Below are positions 10,212 to 19,130 of a stretch of 25,000 bases of DNA, in pieces (positions within the stretch are counted from its first letter, which is position 1; each line of letters opens with the position of its first letter). Under the pieces are notes generated by a model, which was given only the letters and a program-made list of their open reading frames with translations, was not told where the DNA came from and did no database searches. The position numbers were made by a program, and so were the translations under genes. Source of the stretch: Balamuthia mandrillaris (taxonomy: Eukaryota; Discosea; Longamoebia; Balamuthiidae); assembly GCA_031835245.1 (NCBI GenBank), contig JAVKOQ010000457.1:1-25000 (forward strand), written 5' to 3'.

Positions 10212-10632
10212 AGTAGCAGGAGAGGGGGAAAATGCAGTGAAGGAAAGGGGGAGAGCGTAGTGGCTCACACATACCTGCTTGACAGAGTCGAGAATGTAGG
10301 GCTTGTTGTTGTCATCACGGTAGGCACCAACGCCGAGGTTCATCTTGTTGGGGCTGGGATCTTTGTTGAAGGCCACAGTGACACCCAAAATGGGGTCTTC
10401 TGGTCCCATCTTTTAATTGTTTTGTAGTCCCATCCGCATAAAAAAAAAAAAGAGTTTGTTAATCGCTGAACGATTAAATAAATAATCCGTGTGCGATGAA
10501 AGTTGGTTTTTTTTTTACCTGAACATGGCTGAAAGTGCCAACGCCACGAGCGTGACCAAGAACAGCGCGCGCCGCCTGCGAAGACAGCGACGAGGAGGAC
10601 AAGACCACACGCCTGGAGGAGGAGCTCAACAT
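8715..10632 (-). CDS. GOT2: Mitochondrial aspartate aminotransferase
   Basis: PLP enzyme that interconverts aspartate + 2-oxoglutarate and oxaloacetate + glutamate; part of the malate-aspartate shuttle. Minus-strand exons: 10632-10519, 10409-10275, 10034-9894, 9820-9343, 9226-9045 and 8972-8715, giving 435 residues (human precursor about 430). Exon 1 encodes a Ser/Arg/Ala presequence ([15 protein letters not shown]). The mature start [14 protein letters not shown] matches the mitochondrial isoform. Further landmarks: [37 protein letters not shown], the PLP-lysine segment [12 protein letters not shown], then [24 protein letters not shown] and [10 protein letters not shown]. All catalytic landmarks are present. 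It is divergent from AGXT2, which is also mitochondrial. The mitochondrial enzyme is known in mammals also to transaminate kynurenine, notable because KMO lies in the same window; any functional link is speculative. Confidence 0.95.
10175..10210. repeat. (GA)n microsatellite in aspartate aminotransferase intron 2
   Basis: About 18 GA dinucleotides on the plus strand; CT on the coding strand. It is inside intron 2 (10035-10274). Confidence 0.9.
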
Positions 10633-10914
10633 TTTTTTTGTAAGTTGCAGCAAAAACTAAATGCTGCCCCAAACCACAAGCGCACAAAAAAATCGTTCGT
10701 GAGAGGCCTATTCTTGTCGACGGAGGTATCCTTATATGGATTTTTGTAGACGTTGTTTTGTTTTTTTTTAAGCTTTGATTTTTGGTTGGTGCAAAGGAAA
10801 AAATCAATTGTTTAAAAAAGGTAATATTTAAGGTGGAGCCAGGCCAAGACGACGCGAAGACCCCGCCTAAACGGCTCAAGGAAGAAAAAAAAAACAGCTC
10901 GCTACCGTTTGAGA
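10633..10914. promoter_or_regulatory. Divergent promoter between aspartate aminotransferase and AGXT2
   Basis: 282 bases between the two start codons of two mitochondrial aminotransferases. It contains T- and A-rich runs (around 10750-10770 and 10794-10835) and a G/C-richer purine block just before the AGXT2 start. It presumably drives both genes. No recognised factor site. Confidence 0.4.
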
Positions 10915-12804
10915 ATGTTGAAGCGTGCGGGTACCCCTTCCGTCGTTGGCAGAGTCGCCGGCGTGTCCTCGCCATCCAGTTTGTTCCAACATGCTCGTAG
11001 ACTGAACAGGTTCTCGCCATTCTTTCTTTTTTGCTCTTTCTTTTTTGCTAATATGTTTTTTCTTCCTCTCTCGCTCGTTGTTTCTCTTTCTCTTTCGTCG
11101 TTTCTCTTTCGTCGTTTCTCTTTCGTCGTTTCTCTTTCGTCGTTTCTCTTTCTCTTTCTCTTTCTATCCCTCTCCGTCCCTCCGGCTCTCCTCCCGTGTT
11201 TCTTTGGGAGTTCAGCCACGCCAACTACAGCACCGGGAAAGCCCTTCCCGAGCTGCCTCCCACCACCCACACTCCCGAGCGCTACACGGGACCCTCCCTC
11301 GAGGAAGTAACCCGCCAGCGCAAGACCTACCTCAGCCCCGCCCTTTTCCACTACTACCGCAAGCCCGTCATGGTGGTGGAAGGCCGCATGCAGTACCTCT
11401 GGGACCACACCGGCAAACGCTACCTGGACGCCATTGGCGGTATCGTCACGGTCAGCGTGGGGCACTGCCACCCCAAGGTGGTGGAGGCCGGCGCAGAGCA
11501 GCTGCGCAAGCTACAGCACACCACGGCCATCTACTATCACCCTCAGCAGGCGGCCTTTGCGGAGGAGCTGGCTGAGAAGATGCCGGGCGATCTCAAAGTG
11601 GTCTACTTCACCAACTCGGGGTCGGAGGCCAACGACTTGGCCACCTTGCTTGCTAGGGCTCACACTGGCAACTTTGACATGATCTGCCTGAGGAACTGCT
11701 ACCATGGCATGAGCATGAACACCATGGGCATCACGGGCTTGCACACCTGGAAGTACAACCAGCCGCAAGGCTTTGGCTTCCATCATGCGCTGAACCCGAA
11801 TACCTATCGTGGTCCGTTTGGTCCGGATGTGCCTGAAGTTGGCAAGAAGTATGCTGATGACGTCAAGGACCTCATTCAAACGGCCACTTCCGGTACCGCC
11901 TTTCATTCATTCTCTCTATCTCTCTCTCCCCCTCTCCCTCTCCCTCTCCCTCTCCCTCTCCCTCTCCCTCTCTCTTATCTCCTCCGTTTCCAATACCATA
12001 CGGTCATTCGTTCGTTACTAAAACAACAAACCTCAAACAACAAACAGGAACAATTGCTGGTTTCATCTGTGAACCTATTCAAGGAGTTGGTGGATCAGTG
12101 GTTCCTCCTGACGGCTATCTCAAACATGTATACAAGCACGTACGTGATCACAAGGGTGTTGCCATCGCTGACGAGGTCCAAACCGGCTTTGGACGTCTCG
12201 GCACTCATTACTGGGGCTTCCAAAGTCATGGCGTCATGCCCGATATTGGTTGGTGTCTCTTCTGACTCTTTCGTCCACTATTTCATCTAACTCGTCTTTC
12301 ACAGTAACAATGGCGAAAGGCATCGGCAACGGCACACCATTGGCTGCAGTGGTTACCACTCCCGAGATCGCTAAGAGCCTCACCCAAAGGATCCACTTCA
12401 ACACGTTTGGCGGTAACCCCGTCTCCTGTGCCATGGGCAGAGCTGTCCTCAAAGTAATCCAGGAGGAGGGCATCCAGGAGAACGCCCTCTCCATTGGGGA
12501 CTACCTCAAGAAGGGCCTCAAGGAGCTGCAAGGCAAGCACCCTCTCATCGGAGAAGTTCGTGGAAAGGGCTTGATGTTGGGCGTGGAGTTGGTAAAGGAC
12601 AGATCCACCAAGGAACCTGCCGCCGCTGAGACAGCCAACATCTTTGAGAAAGCTAAAGACATGGGCCTGTTGTTGGGCAAAGGAGGACTTTTCGGCAACG
12701 TGTTCAGGATTAAGCCGCCCATGTGCTTGAATAAGCGTGATGCCGACTTTTTGTTGCAAGTGTTAGATATTTGCTTTACAGAGGAGGAAAAGGCTGCCAA
12801 GTAA
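10915..12804 (+). CDS. AGXT2: Alanine-glyoxylate aminotransferase 2 (class III, mitochondrial)
   Basis: Class III PLP aminotransferase; the family transfers amino groups to glyoxylate or pyruvate from alanine, beta-aminoisobutyrate and related omega-amino acids in mitochondria. Exons 10915-11009, 11216-11892, 12048-12248 and 12305-12804 give 490 residues. Exon 1 is a basic, acid-free presequence ([16 protein letters not shown]). Landmarks: [84 protein letters not shown], the PLP-lysine region [14 protein letters not shown], and [12 protein letters not shown]. The end ([12 protein letters not shown], then FRIKPPMC) fits AGXT2. Intron 2 carries a CTCTCC microsatellite and an A-rich 3' end. Ornithine or GABA aminotransferases are less likely, because [11 protein letters not shown] with the [10 protein letters not shown] segment is AGXT2-like. 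Confidence 0.93.
11928..11975. repeat. (CTCTCC)n microsatellite in AGXT2 intron 2
   Basis: Tandem hexamer, pyrimidine on the coding strand, in the first half of the intron (11893-12047). The second half is A-rich up to the AG. Confidence 0.9.
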
Positions 12805-12959
12805 CAGCACAAAGATAAGCGAACACCAAAAAGCAAAAAGCAAAAAACCAAAACAATAAAAACAAAGGTTATGGTCTCTCCCAGAGTCTCTTCTTTAACA
12901 AACTATCTTTTGGTTACCACTCCGCTACTACAAAAAATATCAAACCCTTTGTTCGCGCA

Positions 12960-13440
12960 GGTCTTTGATTGTTTCTGCCTTTCGATGGTAATGCTGGCAA
13001 TTCAACGTCCCATTGCACTTGTTACCTTCACAAGGTCGATTGTGGTTATGCTCCCTACCACTGGAGGCAAGGCTGGACCCCCTGTGGCGCAAGAATTAAC
13101 AGTTTTATCAAAGCAAGAAAGACAGAAGAATGCACGGCTAACCTCGTCCCTTCTCTGCTTCGCCCCCGTACACTTTGCCCTTTCTGCTTCGTGCTCGTCT
13201 ACTTCCTCGTCGCTTTCTTCGTCAAGCTTTTAGTCTTTTTGTTTCGTTATTTTCTTTCTCTGTTGATGGTCCTTTCTCTAGCCCCGAACGATAGCCTTTT
13301 CCTGTCCGGAAGCGACAAAGACTCTGGATGCTGCCGTGATGCGCAGAACTGCGCTGCAAGATTGCTGAATTCTTCGTGTGGCTCTTTATCAGTAGTAGTA
13401 GCACAAAAGGGACAAAGTAAGTTCATGATGTATACAATAG
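12960..13440 (+). pseudogene. Possible decayed WD40 gene fragment in the AGXT2 to fusion-gene gap
   Basis: The gap 12805-13622 (818 bases) has no intact gene. At 13276-13360 the plus strand reads SLAPNDSLFLSGSDK, then RDAQNCAARLL. This resembles one WD40 blade of the SWD2/WDR82 type, in which SP-DD-FLSGS-D is followed by a LWD strand and PNC. Here the LWD strand is out of frame (CTCTGGATGC just after GACAAAGA). A good splice donor GTAAGT follows at 13418 and a TCTCTAG acceptor precedes, so intron borders seem retained. Upstream (12968-13140) a cysteine-rich frame (HCTCYLHKVDCGY) has no start or acceptor and may be more of the same relic or chance. No complete propeller can be assembled. The assignment is weak and could be wrong. 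Confidence 0.35.
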
Positions 13441-13622
13441 TAATTTTTCTTTTACTACGAATGAAAAAGCATTCATTCTCCTTGTTGTTGGTGTCGATCT
13501 TATCTCAAGACGAATGACGAGGAGACGGCCACTTGGCTTTATGGCGGATGATAACGGAAAAGAGAGCATGATTACGTTAACTAGGCACCTCCAAAGAAAG
13601 CAACGGAGAAAATAAGGTGCTC

Positions 13623-15542
13623 TTACTTTTTCCTTCCAAGGACCAACACACCCTTTCCTTTGGCCTCCACATGGACCTCTTCCATTCCAAAGTGCTTCAA
13701 CACTTGCTTCGCCTCCGAGCAGCTTGTCCAGTGAGTTTGATATCCACTTTTGTTTCAAATAGCGTTAACAAGAAGATTGGTAGACAAGAAACACATGCAG
13801 AGAAAAGGATAACAAACCTGGGTGTCTTCAAAGTGGAAGTCTCATAGTCCACATGCTCTTCAGAGAATGGGCCACAAAGTTGAGGATTCTTGCCATAAAA
13901 GTCTCTAACAGCCTCCGGGAACACATCCGCGTTCCAGTAGATAATTAGCACGAGACCATCCTCTCCTGCCAGCTCCACCATCTGCTGCAAGGCCTTTTCT
14001 CTAACAAACTCGGGAAAAATTCCCAGAGTGTTGCCAACGCAGCAAACTAACCTCTTGGTTTGCCATATCTCGGTGGGTGCGCTCTCCTTTAAGATGCTGA
14101 TGAGCTCTTGGGCATCTCCTTGGATGAACATGGTGGAGCCACGGTCCTCCTCCGGTATCCGTTGGTTGCACCACTGCACAAACTTAGCGTTGATCTCCAG
14201 ACCGATGGCGTAACGCACGTAGTTGGCGAGAGGGGTGATGAATTCGCCAGTACCACTGCCAACCTCAATCAACGTGACGTTTTCCTTGCCACCAAGCAGG
14301 TCGTTGATGGCGTGTTTGGCAAAGGCATCACTGTCCACGTAGAGCTGCTTGAAGAAGCTGCCTTGGGTGAAGACAGCGCTCCTCCACTTGTCCACGCTGA
14401 ACTCATCCCAGTCGCCACCATTGTTGAGACTCTTCTTGAGCGAGGACTTACCGGCGGGAGTGATGTTAACAGCATGGGTAGTGTTGGTGATGGAGACGCG
14501 CCCGGCCTGGTTGTTGGCGCTCTGCCGACGGAACCAACTACTCTGGCCGAACTTGGTGTGTTTGTCGAGGGCGTACTGCAGGCTCTCAGGGGTCTCGATG
14601 GAGAACCAGGTGTGGCCGTCTGTGGAGACTGCTTTGAGGAGCCTTTGGTTCTTCATGAGATCCAGGGCTTCAGACACAGTGAAAAACGGCCGTTGCTCAG
14701 CAGCTTTTTCAAGATATGTCCAGAAAGATGGCTACAACAATATTGTGATAACAAATGTAATGAGAAGAAGAGATCAAGAGAACCGTGCTGAGAAAGCCAG
14801 AACATAGAGAAGATAAGACAGAAACAAAACCTTGACCGCGTAAAGACCAGCATTCAAAGCTTCAACCTCGCCTTCGTTGGCGTGACGTTTGACGCCAGAG
14901 ACAAGGTTATCCTCTTTCTTATAGCACAGCTGGAAAGCGTCTCCAGGCAAGCCGACCATGCCTTCCATGTCCTCTTCCACCAGGACCCAAGCTTCCTCAC
15001 CTCCAAAGTCTCCTTTGGCCATGTTCTTCATGATTGCTGGTTCAAAGATGTGGTCAGCTGTAGAAAGGATGAAAGGTTCACCTTCTATCAAAGGTCTTGT
15101 ACAAATAGCAACGTCAGACGGAGGGGAATAAGAGACAGAGCAAAGAAGGGAAGGAGAACTAAAGAGATAACGAGAGAAAGGGATAACGAGAGAAAGACTG
15201 TACTAACTTGGCTTCCAACAATGCAGCGGCTTGGCCACGAGCAGCCCACACGGACTCTGAGATCTCCACAAACTCAAGAGTCATACCGTCAAAGATGTTG
15301 TTCTCTAAGAGATACTCCCTGATCTCCTTGCCCTTGTAGCCCAGCGTGACCACTACCCTATCCACTCCGACCTTGTAGAGCTGCTGGAGGACGTGATGGA
15401 TGAGCGGTCGCTCGCCGACGTGGATGAGGCACTTGGGGGTACCGTGCGAGTCGAGGCTGCTCAGGCGGGAGGCTCCCATGGCAATGGCCCGGGTGAGGCC
15501 CACTGGAGCGTAAGGGTGCTGCTTTCGTTCGTCGCTGCTCAT
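13623..15542 (-). CDS. Nucleotidyltransferase-SAM methyltransferase fusion protein
   Basis: Two enzymes in one chain of 545 residues. Minus-strand exons: 15542-15208, 15095-14831, 14731-13818 and 13746-13623. Residues about 14-260 form a GT-A nucleotidyltransferase: AIAMGASRLSSL, GTPKCLIHVGERPLIHHVL, VVTLGYKGKEIREYL, metal-site-like STADHIFEPAIM, NAGLYAVKPSFW and the closing WFSIETPESLQYAL. The pattern is closest to inositol-phosphate or phosphocholine cytidylyltransferases (IPCT/LicC class) in my memory. Residues about 345-545 form a class I methyltransferase: motif I LIEVGSGTGEF (354-364), GLEINAKFVQWC, FIQGDAQEL, CCVGNTLGIFP, LVLIIYWNADVF and a final strand ending VLVLGRKK. The junction lies within one 914-base exon, so the fusion is not a gene-model artefact. 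The substrate is unknown; an activated, N-methylated head group is a guess. No targeting sequence is apparent. Confidence 0.87.
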
Positions 15543-15673
15543 TTCCGTGGGCTACGTGTTGAGGTATGCTGCGTTGTCGTTTACGAGCGAGAGAAGAGAG
15601 GATGGAAGGCCCAGTCGCTGCATTTTGGCGTGGTTTTCGTTTGAAGCGGTGAGACAGGATCAATGACAGGGAG

Positions 15674-15680
<7 letters not shown>

Positions 15681-15715
<35 letters not shown>
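15681..15715. repeat. (GA)n microsatellite 5' of the fusion gene
   Basis: About 17 AG dinucleotides on the plus strand, CT on the strand of the nucleotidyltransferase-methyltransferase gene, 140-175 bases upstream of its start codon. It may lie in a promoter or an untranslated 5' intron. Confidence 0.9.
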
Positions 15716-15719
<4 letters not shown>

Positions 15720-16175
15720 AAGACTCGGATAAAAACAAAACAAAACAAAACAAAAAACGCACTCCTTTCAGCTGGCAAAGATGGGCTGGGAATGCCTTGG
15801 TCGTTGTTGCACTGATGAACGGTGCGAAAAGATAGCACGCCTTCTTTTTTTTTTTCCACTACCTAATGCCAGGCCAAGTGATTGTCGTGGTTATCGAAAG
15901 CAAAAAAAAAAAAAATTAAAAAAAAATTTTAAAAAAAAGCGAGGAGGAAACAGAGAGAATTGCCTCATTTTTTTTTTTTTTACGAACCCCAACCAACAAA
16001 CATGGGTGAATTGATCGAGCGTGCCAATCAGGACCTCCTGATCCGTAAAACTCCAAAAAAAGCAGAAATTATCCTCCTGGTGAATTTCTTCCCCTCCGCA
16101 AGGCTTGCGTTCGACTCTCATCCCTTTCGCATCTTTTTTTTGTGTTTCAGAAACACCCAAAAAAAAAAGTGCTTG

Positions 16176-16197
16176 GTAGTACCAACGTCGGTACTAC
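16176..16197. promoter_or_regulatory. 8-bp perfect hairpin upstream of KMO
   Basis: GTAGTACC (16176-16183) and GGTACTAC (16190-16197) flank a six-base loop, 72 bases before the KMO start. It could be a transcription-factor palindrome or an RNA hairpin in the leader. Function unknown. Confidence 0.4.
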
Positions 16198-16268
16198 GAA
16201 AAACGTAGTGGTGTTACCTAGCCATAACAGCAAAGGAAGGAGGACTTGGGGGGAGAAAAAAAAAGCAC

Positions 16269-17720
16269 ATGGAGGCAGGCAGAGAGGAGAAAGAGGTGGT
16301 GATAGCAGGGGGTGGGTTGGTGGGCTCCCTGTTGGCCGTGTGCCTCGCCAGGCGTGGCTACAAGGTGGATGTGTTCGAGCGAAGGCCAGACCCACGCATG
16401 GAGCCCGTGGTGGAGGGACGTTCCATCAACCTGGCCCTCTCCACACGGGGAAGAACGGCCCTCCAACGGTTTGGCCTTGGTCATCTGGGGGAGGAGCTGG
16501 GCGTGCCCATGTTCGGACGCATCATCCACTCACAAAACAAGGACGCTGCCCCTGAGTTTATTCAGTACGGCGTGGACCCCACTCAGCACCTCCTCTCCAT
16601 CTCTCGTCGCGGGTTGAACGAGGCCATGATCACAGAGGCAGAGAAGAGCCCCCAGGTCCAGTTCCACTTTGGTTGGAAGTGCACTAACGTGGACCTCAAG
16701 ACCAACACCTGCACCTTCCAACGCGACGGGCCACACAGACAAGAAGAACAAGAAGGAGAGCCCGAAGAGATTCAAGTCACGACGCCTTGGATCGTTGGAG
16801 CGGATGGAGCCTTCAGCGTGGTGCGAAAGGCCATGCAACGCACAGACTGCTTCAACTTTAGCCAGAACTACCTCACTCACGGCTACAAGGAGCTCTCCAT
16901 CCCTCCCTCCTCCCCTCAGAGCAGGGGCTACCGCATGGACAGCGGCGGCCTCCACATATGGCCCAGAGGGGAGTTCATGATGATCGCCCTGCCCAACCTT
17001 GACGGCAGCTTTACTCTCACTCTCTTCATGCCGCTCTCTCAGTTCGAGCTCCTGCAGGACGACGAGGAACGCATCCTGGCCTTCTTCGAGGAGCGCTTCC
17101 CTGATGCCGTTCCCCTGATAGGGCGCGAGCACATCGTGCAAGAGTTTCTCAACAATCCTACCGGCAGCCTGGTGACCATCCGATGCGAGCCTTGGCATCG
17201 AAGCAGAGCCATGCTCATCGGCGATGCCGCCCATGCCATCGTCCCGTTCTACGGGCAGGGTATGAATGCCGGCTTTGAGGACGTCTTCGTCCTGGACCAG
17301 CTGCTGGAGCAATTCCATGAAGACCTGGACCAGGTCCTCCCCGCCTTCACCGCCGCTCGCAAGGCCGATGCTGATGCCATCGCCGACCTCGCCCAGTACA
17401 ATTACTTGGAGATGAGGAGTCACGTGGCTCACTCTGGCTTTCTCTGGAGGAAGAGGGTGGATTGGCTGCTAGCTAAGCTGTTCCCTGCCTCATGGATTCC
17501 CCTGTACTCCATGGTCAGTTTTACCAACATCCCCTATGCGCAGGTGGTGCAGAGAGCGCAGCGTCAGGATGGGATTGTACATACCTTGAAGAGAGGGGGA
17601 TTCCTTGCTGTGGCCGCATTGGTGGCGGGTGGAGGCGTGGTGGCTTGGCTGGCGAGGTATAGGCCAGAGTACCTGCGTGATTTGTTGCGTCGTGGAGGTA
17701 ACAACAGTGCTCGGCTTTGA
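16269..17720 (+). CDS. KMO: Kynurenine 3-monooxygenase
   Basis: FAD- and NADPH-dependent hydroxylase that converts L-kynurenine to 3-hydroxykynurenine in tryptophan breakdown; in animals it sits in the outer mitochondrial membrane. A single exon encodes 483 residues. Landmarks: the FAD dinucleotide motif GGGLVG (residues 14-19), EGRSINLALSTRGRTAL, LLSISRRGLNEAMI, VGADGAFSVVRKAM, HGYKELSIP, LHIWPRGEFMMIALPN, FPDAVPLIG and the second FAD motif GDAAHAIVPFYGQGMNAGFED. NYLEMRSHV is also a KMO signature. Near 440-465 there is a hydrophobic, Gly/Ala/Val-rich segment followed by Arg, which fits the C-terminal membrane anchor of eukaryotic KMO. The absence of introns is unlike its neighbours (4-9 exons each, apart from the partial F-box/WD40 gene, which is also intron-free as far as seen). 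The start was chosen as the first Met before the FAD motif. Confidence 0.95.
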   Translation: MEAGREEKEVVIAGGGLVGSLLAVCLARRGYKVDVFERRPDPRMEPVVEGRSINLALSTRGRTALQRFGLGHLGEELGVPMFGRIIHSQNKDAAPEFIQYGVDPTQHLLSISRRGLNEAMITEAEKSPQVQFHFGWKCTNVDLKTNTCTFQRDGPHRQEEQEGEPEEIQVTTPWIVGADGAFSVVRKAMQRTDCFNFSQNYLTHGYKELSIPPSSPQSRGYRMDSGGLHIWPRGEFMMIALPNLDGSFTLTLFMPLSQFELLQDDEERILAFFEERFPDAVPLIGREHIVQEFLNNPTGSLVTIRCEPWHRSRAMLIGDAAHAIVPFYGQGMNAGFEDVFVLDQLLEQFHEDLDQVLPAFTAARKADADAIADLAQYNYLEMRSHVAHSGFLWRKRVDWLLAKLFPASWIPLYSMVSFTNIPYAQVVQRAQRQDGIVHTLKRGGFLAVAALVAGGGVVAWLARYRPEYLRDLLRRGGNNSARL

Positions 17721-17853
17721 AACACAACAAACTAAAAAGAAAATCGAAGCAGAAAGAAAGGAGACAGGAAGACAGGAAGAAAAGAAAGAAAAACAAAATC
17801 GGAACCTGCCTTTTGTATAACTGGCTTTTCTTTTGTTCTCTCTCTCTCTCTCT

Positions 17854-19130
17854 TCAGCTTTTCGTTCTTCGCTTCTTTTTGGTGACGGGGGTAGCATTTT
17901 CCTGTCCGGGCTCTCCTTTCTTGTCCTTTTGCTTCTTGCTCTTCTTTCCTTTGCTCTTTGCTTCTTCTTGCTTCGTTTCTGCCGTACTAAGGTCCGCTCC
18001 ATCTTTAGCTGCTGTTGATGGTTCTGTTTTGTCCTCTCGTTTCCGTTTTTTCTTCTTTCCTTCCGGAGCAGGTTGAACAGCAACTTCTGAGGATGACGAC
18101 GCTTCTTGCACTTTTTCTGGCGATTCTTCTTTTTCTTTCTGTTTCTCTGCTTCTTCTTCCTTCTCTTCTTCTTCCTTTGCTTTTTGCTTGAGCAACGCCT
18201 CTATTAGGCGCTCGTCAATGGAGCCCTGGATGGGTCCTAAGTTTTCTCCCATGAGCGAGCCCACGATTGCCATCATGTTGTTGCCTGCAATGTTTAGTCT
18301 ATTTGAAAAAATAAGCAAAGAATGAAGTAGTGTTTTACAAGGAGAGATGAGAATAGCAAGAAGAAAGATGAAAGAAGACAGAAGTAAGAGGGGTGAGAGA
18401 AGCAGAAAGAAGAAAGAAATCAAAAATGGGCCGTACCTGTGAACCCGGAAGCGAACCCGTTGGCCCACGGCGATTGTGCTTTGCGGATCGTCCTTGTTGC
18501 GCCACAGCTCTTCCTCGGGGTCTCGGAAATAACTCGCAGGGATGTGTGAGGCCGAAATGGAGGCATTGAAGATCCCCAACACCAATAAACCAAAATGATC
18601 AGAACCCACCTTGTTGACGGTTCCAACTTATTTTTTTCAAGGAACAAGAGAAAGAGATTAGCACCTTCCAAGTGAATACAAGGAAGAGAGAGAAGGTCAT
18701 TTACCCAAGGTCATCCCAATCTCAGGAGAAAAAAGTAGCGTCTCGGCCTTAACGGTAAAATGGAGGTGAGGGCGCTCGTAAAGAATGGTAGCGTGGTCTT
18801 CCACCATGCCGACGTTCCAGTAGGCCAACACAACGCCATTCAGATCTTCTACATACCTGTTATTTTTTTTTTAATATTTTTAAAAAAAACCAAAAGAGAT
18901 CAGCGAAACAACGATTTCTATTTTTCCGGTTTTTATTTTTACCTCATCAGATGTTCGTTGAGCTCCAAGTCCACTCCCTTTTTAACGTCCGCGAGGAAAC
19001 GGGGCGGAAGATGGAGGCGCAAATGGAGGGTAGCCTCCCTGAAGCACGCTTTGTCGGCCACAAGGGCGGCAGCCTCCTCCGCGCCGAGACCCTTCTGAGA
19101 TTGCTCGCTGCTGCTGCCGCCGCTGCTCAT
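17854..19130 (-). CDS. POLR1F: RNA polymerase I subunit RPA43 (POLR1F)
   Basis: Nucleolar Pol I stalk subunit that contacts the initiation factor Rrn3 for rRNA transcription. Minus-strand exons: 19130-18943, 18856-18705, 18626-18437 and 18298-17854, giving 324 residues. The N-terminal half contains LHLRLHLPPRFLADVKKGV and YVEDLNGVVLAYWNVGMV, the tip-domain pattern shared by Rpa43 and Rpb7-like subunits (a short loop then LLFSPEIGMTLVGTV). The OB/S1-type domain begins NKVGSDHFGLLVLGIFNASI, the Rpa43 signature, and continues through GQRVRFRVHR. The last 140 residues are charged and lysine-rich with several nuclear-localisation-like clusters (KKKKRKR, KKKRRTKS). The tail length is variable in the family. 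It is convergent with KMO (133 bases between stops). Confidence 0.88.

Larger units (their letters stand above)
15543..16268. other. Divergent spacer with a possible tiny spliced ORF upstream of KMO
   Basis: 726 bases between divergent starts. It contains the (GA)n run described separately, poly-A/T blocks (15845-15980), and at 16002 an ATG opening MGELIERANQDLLIRKTPKK. That frame can splice at 16079/16151 (GTGAAT...TTTCAG) to KHPKKKVLGSTNVGTTKN and then run on out of frame with KMO. It may be an upstream ORF, a small gene or chance; I do not recognise it. A hairpin lies at 16176-16197. Confidence 0.35.

Noticed and set aside
10340-11020. Long minus-strand frame of 226 codons across the AspAT 5' region
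   Set aside because: It runs through an intron, exon 1 in the wrong frame and the promoter. The in-frame spliced AspAT model explains the DNA.
12969-13140. Cysteine-rich frame (HCTCYLHKVDCGYAPYHW) as a new small protein
   Set aside because: It has no ATG, a stop just upstream and no AG acceptor that could open it. Kept only as possible part of the WD40 relic.
16100-16120. tRNA-like GTTCGACTC box near 16107 (a similar word occurs near 19206)
   Set aside because: The flanking bases do not pair as a T-arm and no D-arm or acceptor stem is found around either site.
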